Assembly (NCBI RefSeq): GCF_014207135.1
Contig: NZ_JACHCC010000006.1
Location: 289,124 to 353,123 of the forward strand
Length of the DNA stretch: 64,000 bases
Origin: Pedobacter cryoconitis
GTDB taxonomy: Bacteria; Bacteroidota; Bacteroidia; Sphingobacteriales; Sphingobacteriaceae
Direction: 5' to 3'
In this document: positions 29,337-38,100 of the stretch, piece after piece
Position numbering within the stretch: position 1 is the first letter of the stretch
Layout of the letters: the number at the start of each line of letters is the position of its first letter
Program-made: the position numbers and the translations under genes
Notes under the pieces: model-generated
Told to the model about the DNA's origin: nothing
Seen by the model: the letters and a program-made list of their open reading frames with translations, nothing else
Databases searched by the model: none

Positions 29337-30266
29337 TTATAAAATATAATAAGTCTTGGAACTATGAACGGGTTCCATCGCCATTTTGTCTTCCTGGTAG
29401 CTGGCATCATTCAGCATCTGTGATAAATCGCGTTCTATGGTTTTTGAGATTGTAGTGGTCGGTGTATCCGTCGGTTTGTTCTCAAAAGGATCCTGCAGAT
29501 GGATTGCCATTTTCTCAATTAAAAGAAATGCAGCAGAAATTGCAATGACAATGGGCACTTCTACATAACCGAAAAATTCGATTAACCCGAAAGGCAGCAG
29601 TATAATAAACAGATAAATGGTCATGTTAATATACTTACTGTAAGTGACCGGGAATACGGTGTTTTTAATTCTTTCCGAGCCCCCCATACGATCACATAAA
29701 CTAGACAATGTTCTGTCCAGTTCTACCTGCTGATAAGGATTAATCCAACCTTCCTTAAGTGCCATTTTAATATCCCTGCCATGTAATTCAAGGATAGACA
29801 TCGGTACGTTTTTATATTTGCTGATAAAGTCCAGTTCTTCTTTTTTCATTAGTCTTTCCAGACCCTTTGTCGGATTGTCATTTCTCAGTGCCTGACTTAA
29901 TCCAAAACACCAGGCGATTTGTCTTCTGACAAACCGTTCTTTAAACAGTTGTATTTCGGCCGAGTAATAAGGATCGTCAATAAAGTATAATAGCTGTCTG
30001 GTAAGCGATCTGGAATCATTTACTATTCCTCCCCAGATGATACGTGCTTCCCACCAACGGTCATAGGCCTGGTTGGAACGGAATGCAAGTAAAAGAGAGA
30101 TCACTGTACCTAATAAGGCTGGTACGGCAATCGGGATAGAGATTCTGGTAAAATGGAAATTCTCATAGAGCACAACAATGCCGACAGCATATGCAGATAC
30201 CATGATTAATTCTTTAGCTATTTTGCCAAATATATAGGTTAGCGGGACATTCTTTTTTAATAACAT
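29337..30266 (-). CDS. Bestrophin-like anion channel family protein
   Basis: The 309-residue membrane protein contains the family signature FRSNQAYDRWWEARIIWGGIVNDSRSL near residue 60, two N-terminal membrane segments (about 16-35 and 41-60) and two further ones near 210-250. Bacterial bestrophins form pentameric ion channels in the inner membrane. It is followed on the minus strand by no close partner; the universal stress gene lies 24 bases upstream. Confidence 0.9.
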   Translation of the reverse strand: MLLKKNVPLTYIFGKIAKELIMVSAYAVGIVVLYENFHFTRISIPIAVPALLGTVISLLLAFRSNQAYDRWWEARIIWGGIVNDSRSLTRQLLYFIDDPYYSAEIQLFKERFVRRQIAWCFGLSQALRNDNPTKGLERLMKKEELDFISKYKNVPMSILELHGRDIKMALKEGWINPYQQVELDRTLSSLCDRMGGSERIKNTVFPVTYSKYINMTIYLFIILLPFGLIEFFGYVEVPIVIAISAAFLLIEKMAIHLQDPFENKPTDTPTTTISKTIERDLSQMLNDASYQEDKMAMEPVHSSKTYYIL

Positions 30267-30290
30267 AACATTGTGTTAAAGGGTAAAGGA

Positions 30291-30779
30291 TTAGACAAGT
30301 TGAGCAATGACAGGTTTTGTAGCCGCAGTTTTAGGTTTTGTCTGAACTTCTTCCGGCTGTGTAACCTTAAGTCTCGGAATACCTGATTTTGCGAGGAACA
30401 GAGTCGGGTCTATACTGTATTTTGATATTTTCCAGAAGTTATAAGGTTCGGGATGGTGAAAGAAGTCTACCTCATTTGCTTCAGCAAAATTCCGGAAAGA
30501 AGCCATTGTACTTCCATAAAAATGTTCAATGCCAATCTGGGTTATTTCTTCTTTATATTTTTCGCGAAGATCATAACAGGCCTTATAAAATGATTCTGGA
30601 ATTTGTCCATACTCTGCGCTTCTGCGGGACAGCATTAATAAATCGGAAATGGAATCAGTCAGCTTGTAGGCGTGAAAGAAAATAAGCTTAACGGGTTCAT
30701 TTTTAAAACTCTTTAAAATATTCTCTGAAAGTTGAACTGATGTTTCGTGGAAATCTGTAGGAATTAAAATTGTTTTCAT
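30291..30779 (-). CDS. Universal stress protein family (UspA-like)
   Basis: The 162-residue product starts MKTILIPTDFHETSVQLSENIL, the typical first strand of a Usp domain, and ends with a lysine- and threonine-rich tail. The ATP-binding G-2x-G-9x-G motif is not evident, so it may be a non-nucleotide-binding type. An upstream in-frame start at 30845 would add 22 residues that do not fit the family. It lies upstream of the bestrophin gene in the same direction with a 24-base gap, so both may be co-transcribed. Confidence 0.75.
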   Translation of the reverse strand: MKTILIPTDFHETSVQLSENILKSFKNEPVKLIFFHAYKLTDSISDLLMLSRRSAEYGQIPESFYKACYDLREKYKEEITQIGIEHFYGSTMASFRNFAEANEVDFFHHPEPYNFWKISKYSIDPTLFLAKSGIPRLKVTQPEEVQTKPKTAATKPVIAQLV

Positions 30780-30894
30780 GATGCAGTATTTTCTGATTGT
30801 ATCTTGATGATTAATTAATACAAGGATACTATCCGAAGATTGCAACGGTATAAGAGTGAGATTAGAAAGTGATTAGAATTGTCTGCCGGTCTGT

Positions 30895-32259
30895 TTATCT
30901 GGAACGGGGCAGTAATATGTTCATTTCGGTACCCGATTCCTGAACAGTTTTGATAGCGATACTTCCTTTGTGGAGCCGTATAATATTCAGGGACAAAGGA
31001 AGTCCAACTCCATATCCATTGTAACGGGTGGTATTTGAAGCACGGAAAAATGGCTCAAACACATGTTGCAGCTCATCCTCAGGAATGCCTATTCCCTGGT
31101 CTTTGACACTGATTACTATATTGTGTTGGGTTACGGATAAACCGAGGTCAACAACACGGTTATCCGAGTATTTACAGGCATTGTTTACGATATTGGTAAC
31201 AGCCAGTTTGATCAGGTTTAAATTTCCGTTGAGATTGATGCTCTCTGAATTTTCAGGGAGACCGGAAAAATCTATCCGGATCTGGTTTTCAGGATTGATC
31301 AGGTCTATAGATGCTTTTACATCCCAGATCAGTTCATCGACGCGAATATTCTCCCAACGCTGTTTCTGCCCGTCGAAACCCGACTGGGCCAGGCCTAATA
31401 AGCTGGTTAGTATGTTTTCAAGACGTTCGGCCTCGTTCTGAATAGTATGGAGTGATTTCTGAAGATCAGGATCATGACTGCCGGCTCTGAAAATGGCCAG
31501 CTCAGCCTCTCCGCTAATGATGGTTAATGGGGTTCTGAGTTCGTGGGAGGCATTACTGATAAAGTTATTCTGTGTTTCAAACGCAGTTTCCAACCTGTCG
31601 AGCATTTCATTAAATGTCTGGGAAATTTCTGCAATCTCATCATTGCCTTTTACATTATTCAGACGCTGGTGTAAATTTTCTGCGCTGATTCCCTTGGCCT
31701 TTTTGATTAATACTCTTATTGGTCTGAAAGTGAATTCCGAGAATTTCCTGCCTACAAAATAGGATAAGGCAATAGAAAGAAAGAAACCTGCGATCAGGAT
31801 CTTTTGCAGATCCTTTAATTCGCGGTATCCATAGGGGTCCTTTGCTGAGATAATTACAATATACCCGTTCAGACCGTTTTTGAAATATTTGCCAGCATAA
31901 AATACATTCTCATTCCGATACCGGGCCATCTGACCTGACTCAATGGTTTTGTAGAAACTATAAGGAAGATGTACCTTTTTGTCGAAAGCCATTTTACTGG
32001 CTTTATCAGCAACGAATACCTGTTCGTCTTCTTTGGGAAGGCGTTCAAGGTACTTTTGTCTTACCTCTTTAAATTCGGCGGTGTTTTCTCCTGGATAGAC
32101 TTTGATCTTTGCCGTGATATTTACCCGGGCCTCCAGTCTTTTGTAGAAATCTTCAAAAGCAAATTCATTGGCGAAATACCAGACGAATCCACTCAGTAAA
32201 GAGATGATAGTAGCTGATAAAATAGCGAATAAGAAGGTAATCCTGGTGTTTAATGTCAT
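30895..32259 (-). CDS. Two-component sensor histidine kinase
   Basis: The 454-residue protein has two membrane segments (about 8-30 and 152-171) enclosing a periplasmic sensor domain of about 120 residues. A HAMP region (about 175-225), the phospho-acceptor H239 (NASHELRTPL) and an ATPase domain follow, the latter with NIVNNACKYSDN, DQGIGIPEDEL and GYGVGLPLSL. Its ATG overlaps the stop of the response-regulator gene (TAATG), so the two are made together. The stimulus is unknown; the architecture is that of heavy-metal and envelope-stress sensors. Confidence 0.95.
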   Translation of the reverse strand: MTLNTRITFLFAILSATIISLLSGFVWYFANEFAFEDFYKRLEARVNITAKIKVYPGENTAEFKEVRQKYLERLPKEDEQVFVADKASKMAFDKKVHLPYSFYKTIESGQMARYRNENVFYAGKYFKNGLNGYIVIISAKDPYGYRELKDLQKILIAGFFLSIALSYFVGRKFSEFTFRPIRVLIKKAKGISAENLHQRLNNVKGNDEIAEISQTFNEMLDRLETAFETQNNFISNASHELRTPLTIISGEAELAIFRAGSHDPDLQKSLHTIQNEAERLENILTSLLGLAQSGFDGQKQRWENIRVDELIWDVKASIDLINPENQIRIDFSGLPENSESINLNGNLNLIKLAVTNIVNNACKYSDNRVVDLGLSVTQHNIVISVKDQGIGIPEDELQHVFEPFFRASNTTRYNGYGVGLPLSLNIIRLHKGSIAIKTVQESGTEMNILLPRSR

Positions 32260-32942
32260 TACATCGATTTCTCTTTAAGCAGATAGCCCAGGCCAACTAC
32301 TGTATGAATAAGATTGGTGCTAAAACCTTTGTCTATTTTCTTTCTCAGGTAATTTACATAAACATCGACGACGTTGGTGCCCATGTTAAAATCAATGTCC
32401 CAGACATTTTCGAGGATATCTATTCTGGAAAGAGTTTTGTTTTTGTTTTTGGCGAAGAACTGGAGCAGCCGGTATTCGGTGGCCGTGAGGGTGATTTCCT
32501 GCTGTGCCCTGCTTACTGTTTTTGCGGAAATATTGATTTGTAAATCTCCAATGGTAATTAATTCATCTGCCTGCTGAAAGCCGTCGTACCGTCTGAGCAG
32601 CGTGCGGATTCTGGCACTCAGTTCTGCTATTTTAAATGGTTTAACCAGATAATCATCAGCACCATTATCCAGCCCGGTAACTATATTCTCTGTACTGCTT
32701 AATGCAGTCAGCATAATAATAGGGGTTTGCGGATGGTTCTTTTTAATTTGTTTACATAAGTCAAGCCCATTGATCCCTGGAAGCATGATATCCAGAATGA
32801 TCAAAGAGAAAGAATGAGCCGCAACCATTTCCAGAGCAATAAACCCGTCTGGAGCGACACTCAGTTCAAATCCTTCCTGGCTTAATCCTCTTTTCAGCAC
32901 AGAGACCACATTGGGCTCGTCTTCTACAATCAGGAGTTTCAT
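32259..32942 (-). CDS. OmpR-family response regulator
   Basis: The 227-residue protein has a receiver domain with the acidic pocket (VEDE), the phosphorylation site D51 (LIILDIMLPG) and the conserved K near 102 (VKPF), followed by a winged-helix DNA-binding domain (LTATEYRLLQFFAKNKNKTLSR; VDVYVNYLRKKID). Partner of the coupled sensor kinase. Confidence 0.96.
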   Translation of the reverse strand: MKLLIVEDEPNVVSVLKRGLSQEGFELSVAPDGFIALEMVAAHSFSLIILDIMLPGINGLDLCKQIKKNHPQTPIIMLTALSSTENIVTGLDNGADDYLVKPFKIAELSARIRTLLRRYDGFQQADELITIGDLQINISAKTVSRAQQEITLTATEYRLLQFFAKNKNKTLSRIDILENVWDIDFNMGTNVVDVYVNYLRKKIDKGFSTNLIHTVVGLGYLLKEKSM

Positions 32943-32974
32943 AAACAGGTATTTTAGGATAAACTTAAAAAAAA

Positions 32975-33406
32975 TCAGGCTGGTTTAGCACAAAATTGAA
33001 TTTTCAGTTTCTTATAGTTGATTTTTGCCTGGTACTGAAAGAAGATGTCACTCCCAATAATAGCAACAATTCTGGGATGCCCCATTGCGACATAGGCTTC
33101 ATTAACGGTTTCCAGATCCAATGCAACGGCCTGATAGGATTTAATATTCAGCTTGCCGATTTTTAACCTGGGAATAATAGTTTGTATAGTACTGGAGGTT
33201 GTAAACAGGGTAGTCGCATTAGTGTCATCCGGAACAATAACATCATCGCTGTGTTTTTCGATAAAGGCCTTATCAAAGACAGATCTGGAAGCCCCAGTAT
33301 CCACAACGGCCCAATATTTCTGACCATAAACAACGATTTCCACCAGGAGGTGGAAACCGTCATCATTTAAGTTTATTAAAGTAAGTGGAACTGCGATCGT
33401 ACGCAT
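32975..33406 (-). CDS. Small retropepsin-like aspartic protease family protein
   Basis: The 143-residue product has AVVDTGASRSVF near residue 33, the catalytic motif of retropepsin-like proteases, and a matching IIGSDIFFQY segment in the C-terminal part. It has no signal peptide. Such single-domain proteins would act as dimers. Its ATG overlaps the mdh stop codon (TAATG), so it is translationally coupled to malate dehydrogenase; why is not clear. Proteolytic activity is not proven by the motif alone. Confidence 0.8.
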   Translation of the reverse strand: MRTIAVPLTLINLNDDGFHLLVEIVVYGQKYWAVVDTGASRSVFDKAFIEKHSDDVIVPDDTNATTLFTTSSTIQTIIPRLKIGKLNIKSYQAVALDLETVNEAYVAMGHPRIVAIIGSDIFFQYQAKINYKKLKIQFCAKPA

Positions 33407-34344
33407 TAAATAAGCTTCATTTCTTTAAGAACATTATTCATCGCTCTGACTGCATCAGCACTTTTATTAAAGGCTGCTTTTTCCTCTTCGTTCAGGTTGT
33501 AGTCAATGATTTTCTCCCAACCATTACGGCCCACAATTACAGGTACGCCCAGACAGATATCTGTTTGTCCATATTCTCCGTCAAGGGCAACACAGCAGGT
33601 AAACAGTTTCTTCTCATCACGAACTATACTTTCAACCAGGGCAGCTCCGGCAGCTCCGGGAGCATACCAGGCAGAGGTTCCAAGTAAACCAGTTAAAGTA
33701 GCTCCGCCAACCATCGTATCAGCAGCAACTTTAGCAAGTACGTCGGCTGATAAAAGAGCTGTTACAGGTAAACTCTGATAAGTAGCATAGCGGGTTAAAG
33801 GGATCATTGTAGTATCTCCGTGCCCACCAATAACAAATCCCTGTAAGTCATTTGAATTACAGTTCAGCGCTACACTCAGGTAGTATTTAAATCTGGCACT
33901 ATCCAGTGTACCACCCATACCAATAATCCTGTTTTTAGGCAGTCCCAATGATTTAAGCGACAGGTAAGTCATCGTGTCCATTGGATTACTGATCACAATA
34001 ATAATCGCGTCAGGAGAGAATTTTAATATATTTTCAGCAACCCCTTTAACGATTCCTGCATTAATACCAATCAGTTCTTCGCGGGTCATCCCCGGTTTGC
34101 GTGGTAATCCGGACGTAATCACAGCGACTGCAGAACCTGCTGTTTTACTGTAATCATTAGTCACGCCAGTTATTTTAGTATTAAAGCCGAGTAATGCGGC
34201 AGTCTGCATCATGTCAATTGCTTTACCTTCGGCAAAACCTTCCTTGATATCTAATAAAACTAACTCTTCTGCTAACTCTTTCCTTGCAATATTATCTGCG
34301 CAAGTAGCACCAACTGCTCCTGCACCAACAACTGTTATCTTCAT
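33406..34344 (-). CDS. mdh: Malate dehydrogenase
   Basis: The 312-residue protein has the NAD-binding GAGAVGATCAD, the LLDIKEG aspartate that selects NAD, the active-site region GLPRKPGMTREEL with the two arginines and IGGHGDTTMIPL with the catalytic histidine. GMGGTLDSARF carries the substrate-binding arginine. It belongs to the LDH-like malate dehydrogenases. It converts malate and oxaloacetate in the TCA cycle. The 252-base gap before it contains no gene. Confidence 0.95.
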   Translation of the reverse strand: MKITVVGAGAVGATCADNIARKELAEELVLLDIKEGFAEGKAIDMMQTAALLGFNTKITGVTNDYSKTAGSAVAVITSGLPRKPGMTREELIGINAGIVKGVAENILKFSPDAIIIVISNPMDTMTYLSLKSLGLPKNRIIGMGGTLDSARFKYYLSVALNCNSNDLQGFVIGGHGDTTMIPLTRYATYQSLPVTALLSADVLAKVAADTMVGGATLTGLLGTSAWYAPGAAGAALVESIVRDEKKLFTCCVALDGEYGQTDICLGVPVIVGRNGWEKIIDYNLNEEEKAAFNKSADAVRAMNNVLKEMKLI

Positions 34345-34526
34345 GGATTCAATTTTTTAAATGTGATAAAATCTTCAGCAGATCTTTCTGCCCAAGTTAT
34401 AAAATTTAAGGGAGTTTCTAAAAACTGTTTAAAATTCATCAAAACAAATTAATGGACAAATTTTAGAATTTCTTAAAATGCTTTTTAAAACTTTATCAGA
34501 CCTTCTTGGTTTTATGATAAAGAATT

Positions 34527-34534
34527 TACATTTG
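34527..34534 (+). promoter_or_regulatory. -7 promoter element of the lipocalin gene
   Basis: TACATTTG matches TAnnTTTG. A partial -33 (CTTGG, 34505-34509) lies 17 bases upstream, a little short of the usual 19. The ATG is 63 bases downstream, behind a G-rich AAGGGGG sequence (about 34584-34590). Confidence 0.5.
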
Positions 34535-34596
34535 CCGGAGCTTACCAGATAATTTCTGGACATGCTTATAATACCATTTAAATAAGGGGGAACGCT

Positions 34597-35085
34597 ATGC
34601 TGGATAATACGCCTGTTGAAAAAGTTGATATCATGTCTTATGCAGGTAAGTGGTATTCTTTATTGTCCATACCGACTTTCATGGATAAGAACTGGCATGA
34701 AACCACAGAGACATATGTCATACATCCTGATGGTTACTATGCCGTATTCACAACTTATAAAGTAGCTGGTGAGACGGAAACAAAATATGTAAGATCCAAA
34801 CTTATTGTAGTCAGAGGAACTAATAATGCGCAGCTTAAAGCTCAGTTTGTCTGGCCTTTAAAGATAGATTACTGGATTGTAGAACTGGCAGAAGATTATT
34901 CTTATGCGGTAATAGGACATCCCAAACATAAGCATCTTTCTATCCTGTCACGGAAACCTGAATTACCAGCCAGTCTGCTGGATGAAATTATCGACCGCTG
35001 TCAGCAAAGAGGCTATGATATTTCAAAGCTTGTCTCTCAGGAACATAAAGCTGCAGTACCAAAGGGACACAGCTATTCTTCCTGA
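34597..35085 (+). CDS. Lipocalin family protein (Blc-like)
   Basis: The 162-residue product has the lipocalin first motif GKWYSLLSIPTFMDKNW near residue 17 and the later YWIVELAEDYSYAVIGHPKHKHLSILSR strands. The last part resembles the C-terminal helix of Blc. Unlike Blc it lacks a signal peptide or lipobox, so it may remain in the cytoplasm, or the true start has been missed. It is monocistronic between divergent mdh and dnaE. Confidence 0.85.
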   Translation: MLDNTPVEKVDIMSYAGKWYSLLSIPTFMDKNWHETTETYVIHPDGYYAVFTTYKVAGETETKYVRSKLIVVRGTNNAQLKAQFVWPLKIDYWIVELAEDYSYAVIGHPKHKHLSILSRKPELPASLLDEIIDRCQQRGYDISKLVSQEHKAAVPKGHSYSS

Positions 35086-35125
35086 AATTTATTAAATTCG
35101 TATACTTAGGACTCTTAAAAAACCG

Positions 35126-35133
35126 TAATTTTG
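35126..35133 (+). promoter_or_regulatory. -7 promoter element of dnaE
   Basis: TAATTTTG matches TAnnTTTG and lies 46 bases before the ATG at 35180; no good -33 element is visible. Confidence 0.4.
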
Positions 35134-35179
35134 CTGATCTGATTTGTTTGAAAAAACAAGGATTCATAATTACCCTTCT

Positions 35180-38100
35180 ATGTATTTAATTTTTGATACC
35201 GAAACTACAGGTCTACCTGCCAATTATAATGCACCCGTAACCGATACGAACAATTGGCCAAGGTGTATTCAGATTGCCTGGCAGTTGCATGATGAATTAG
35301 GAAATCTCATGGAACATGAAGACTACCTGGTTAAACCAGATGGTTTTAATATTCCTTATGATGCCGAACGCATACATGGTATTTCAACAGAGTTAGCCAC
35401 AGAACAGGGGATTGATATCCGTTCAGTACTGGAGAAATTTAACCTGGCGCTTTCAAAGGCAAAGTTCGTGGTAGGACAGAATATTGGCTTCGACGTCAAT
35501 ATTATGGGGTCAGAGTTTTACCGTATGGGCGTAGAGAGCCCTATGGCCCAAATGCCTGTGCTGGATACCTGTACTGAAGTTACTGCAAATTTACTGAAGA
35601 TCCCCGGAGGTAGAGGAGGCAGGTTCAAATTGCCTACACTGACCGAATTACATACTTATTTATTTGGTGTACCGTTTGCTGAAGCGCATAACGCAACGGC
35701 GGATGTGGAAGCAACCACGCGCTGTTTCCTTCAGTTAGTCAGAATGGAGGTCTTTACACCTGAACAGCTCCAGGCAGACCCGAATTATCTCCGCGAATTT
35801 CAAGCTCATCAGCCAGCGGTTATACCGGTGATCGGACTGCAACATTTTAATCTCAAGGCTGCTTCTGATGAAATCAGGAAAAGACAGGAGAAGACCGAAG
35901 GACCGGGAGTTTCCAAACAAACACTCAGGGATAATCAGCAGGAACTTAAAGATGCTGCTTTTGTCCATTTACATAATCATACGCAGTTTTCTGTTTTACA
36001 GTCAACGATTAATATTCCCGGGCTGATTGCAGCAGCAGCGGCAGATAAAATGCCTGCTGTGGCGATGACAGATCATGCCAATATGATGGGGGCCTTCCAT
36101 TTTGTGAACCAGGTGCTTAATCACAATAAAGGAGTTGAAGCCAGAAATAAAGCGGCTGAAGAAAAAGGAGAGGAACCTTCAGAGGTGCCGATTACCCCGA
36201 TCGTGGGCTGCGAATTCTTTGTTTGTGAAAATCACCTGGATAAATCGCGTAAGGATAATGGTTACCAGATGGTACTGCTGGCAAAAAATAAAAGCGGGTA
36301 TCATAACCTGGCCAAGATGTCTTCTATTGCCTATACTAAAGGATTTTATTATGTGCCGAGAATTGACAGGGCCGTTATCGAGCAGTATAAGGAAGACATC
36401 ATTGTTCTTTCAGGGAACCTTTACGGGGAAATTGCCAGTAAATTACTGAATATGGGTGAAAACCAGGCAGAAGAAGCGCTGACCTGGTGGAAATCGTTGT
36501 TTGGCCCTGATTTCTATGTCGAGATCATGCGCCATAACCAGGATGATGAGACTGTAGTGAATAAGTCACTGATTGCACTGGCAAAAAAACATGAGATCAA
36601 ACTGATCGCGACTAACAACACCTATTACATCAATAAAAAAGATGCCAACGCACATGATATCCTGTTATGTGTGAAGGATGCGGAAAAACAAGCCACACCT
36701 ATTGGCCGTGGCCGTGGATACCGTTATGGCCTGCCTAACCAGGAATATTATTTCAAGTCTTCGGAGGAGATGAAAAAGCTTTTTGCTGATCTGCCTGAAG
36801 CCATTCTGAATATTCAGGAAATCATTGAGAAGATACAGATTTATAAACTGGCCAGGGAAGTACTCTTACCTAAATTTGATATTCCTGAACGGTTTCTGGT
36901 TGTTGAAGATGAAGAGGATGGAGGTAAACGGGGTGAAAACAAATATCTGCGCCATTTGACCTATGTAGGCGCAGAAAAGAGATACGGAACGCTGACTCCT
37001 GAAATCATAGAGCGTCTGGATTTCGAGTTGCAGACCATTGAAAAAACAGGTTATCCGGGGTACTTCCTGATTGTGCAGGATTTTATCCGGGAGGCAAGGA
37101 ATCTCGATGTTTCTGTAGGACCAGGACGTGGTTCTGCCGCGGGTTCTGTAGTTGCCTACTGTCTGTGGATTACCAATATCGACCCGATTACATATGATCT
37201 CCTATTTGAGCGTTTCCTGAACCCAGACAGGGTATCCATGCCCGATATAGACATTGACTTCGATGATGAGGGACGTGGCCGGGTAATGGACTATGTAATC
37301 AAAAAGTACGGTGCGAACCAGGTAGCCCAGATTATTACCTATGGTACGATGGCGGCCAAGTCTTCTATCAAGGATACAGCAAGGGTGCTTGATCTGCCAC
37401 TTTTTGAAGCAGATAAAATTGCCAAACTTATTCCGAACCTGAAACTGGCCAAGATCTTTAACCTTGATGAGAAATCGCTGAGAGGGGTACTGCGGGCCGA
37501 TGAATATGAAAAAGTAGCTGAACTGAAAGATCTGGCCGAATCCAAAAGCTTAAGTGCGGAGACGATACAACAGGCCAGAATACTGGAAGGATCTTTAAGA
37601 AATACAGGTATCCATGCCTGCGGTGTAATTATTACGCCGGATGATATTACAAATTACGTACCTGTGGCCATGGCCAAGGATTCGGATTTGTATGTGACGC
37701 AGTTTGACAACTCTGTGGTTGAAAGTGCGGGATTGCTGAAAATGGACTTTCTGGGTTTAAAGACCCTGACCCTGATTAAAGATACTGTCAAACTGGTGAG
37801 GTTAAGAACAGGGATCCAGCTTGATCCCGATGATTTTCCGATTGACGATGTGAAGACCTACGAACTTTTCCAGCGTGGTGAAACTATAGGTATCTTTCAG
37901 TATGAGTCGACAGGAATGCAGAAATACATGAAGGAACTTAAGCCAACAGTATTTGGTGACCTGATTGCAATGAATGCTTTATACCGTCCGGGACCACTGG
38001 AGTACATTCCGAGTTTTGTACGCAGGAAAAACGGGGAGGAAGAAATTAAGTATGACCTGGATGCCTGTGAAGAGTATTTAAAAGAAACTTACGGGATTAC

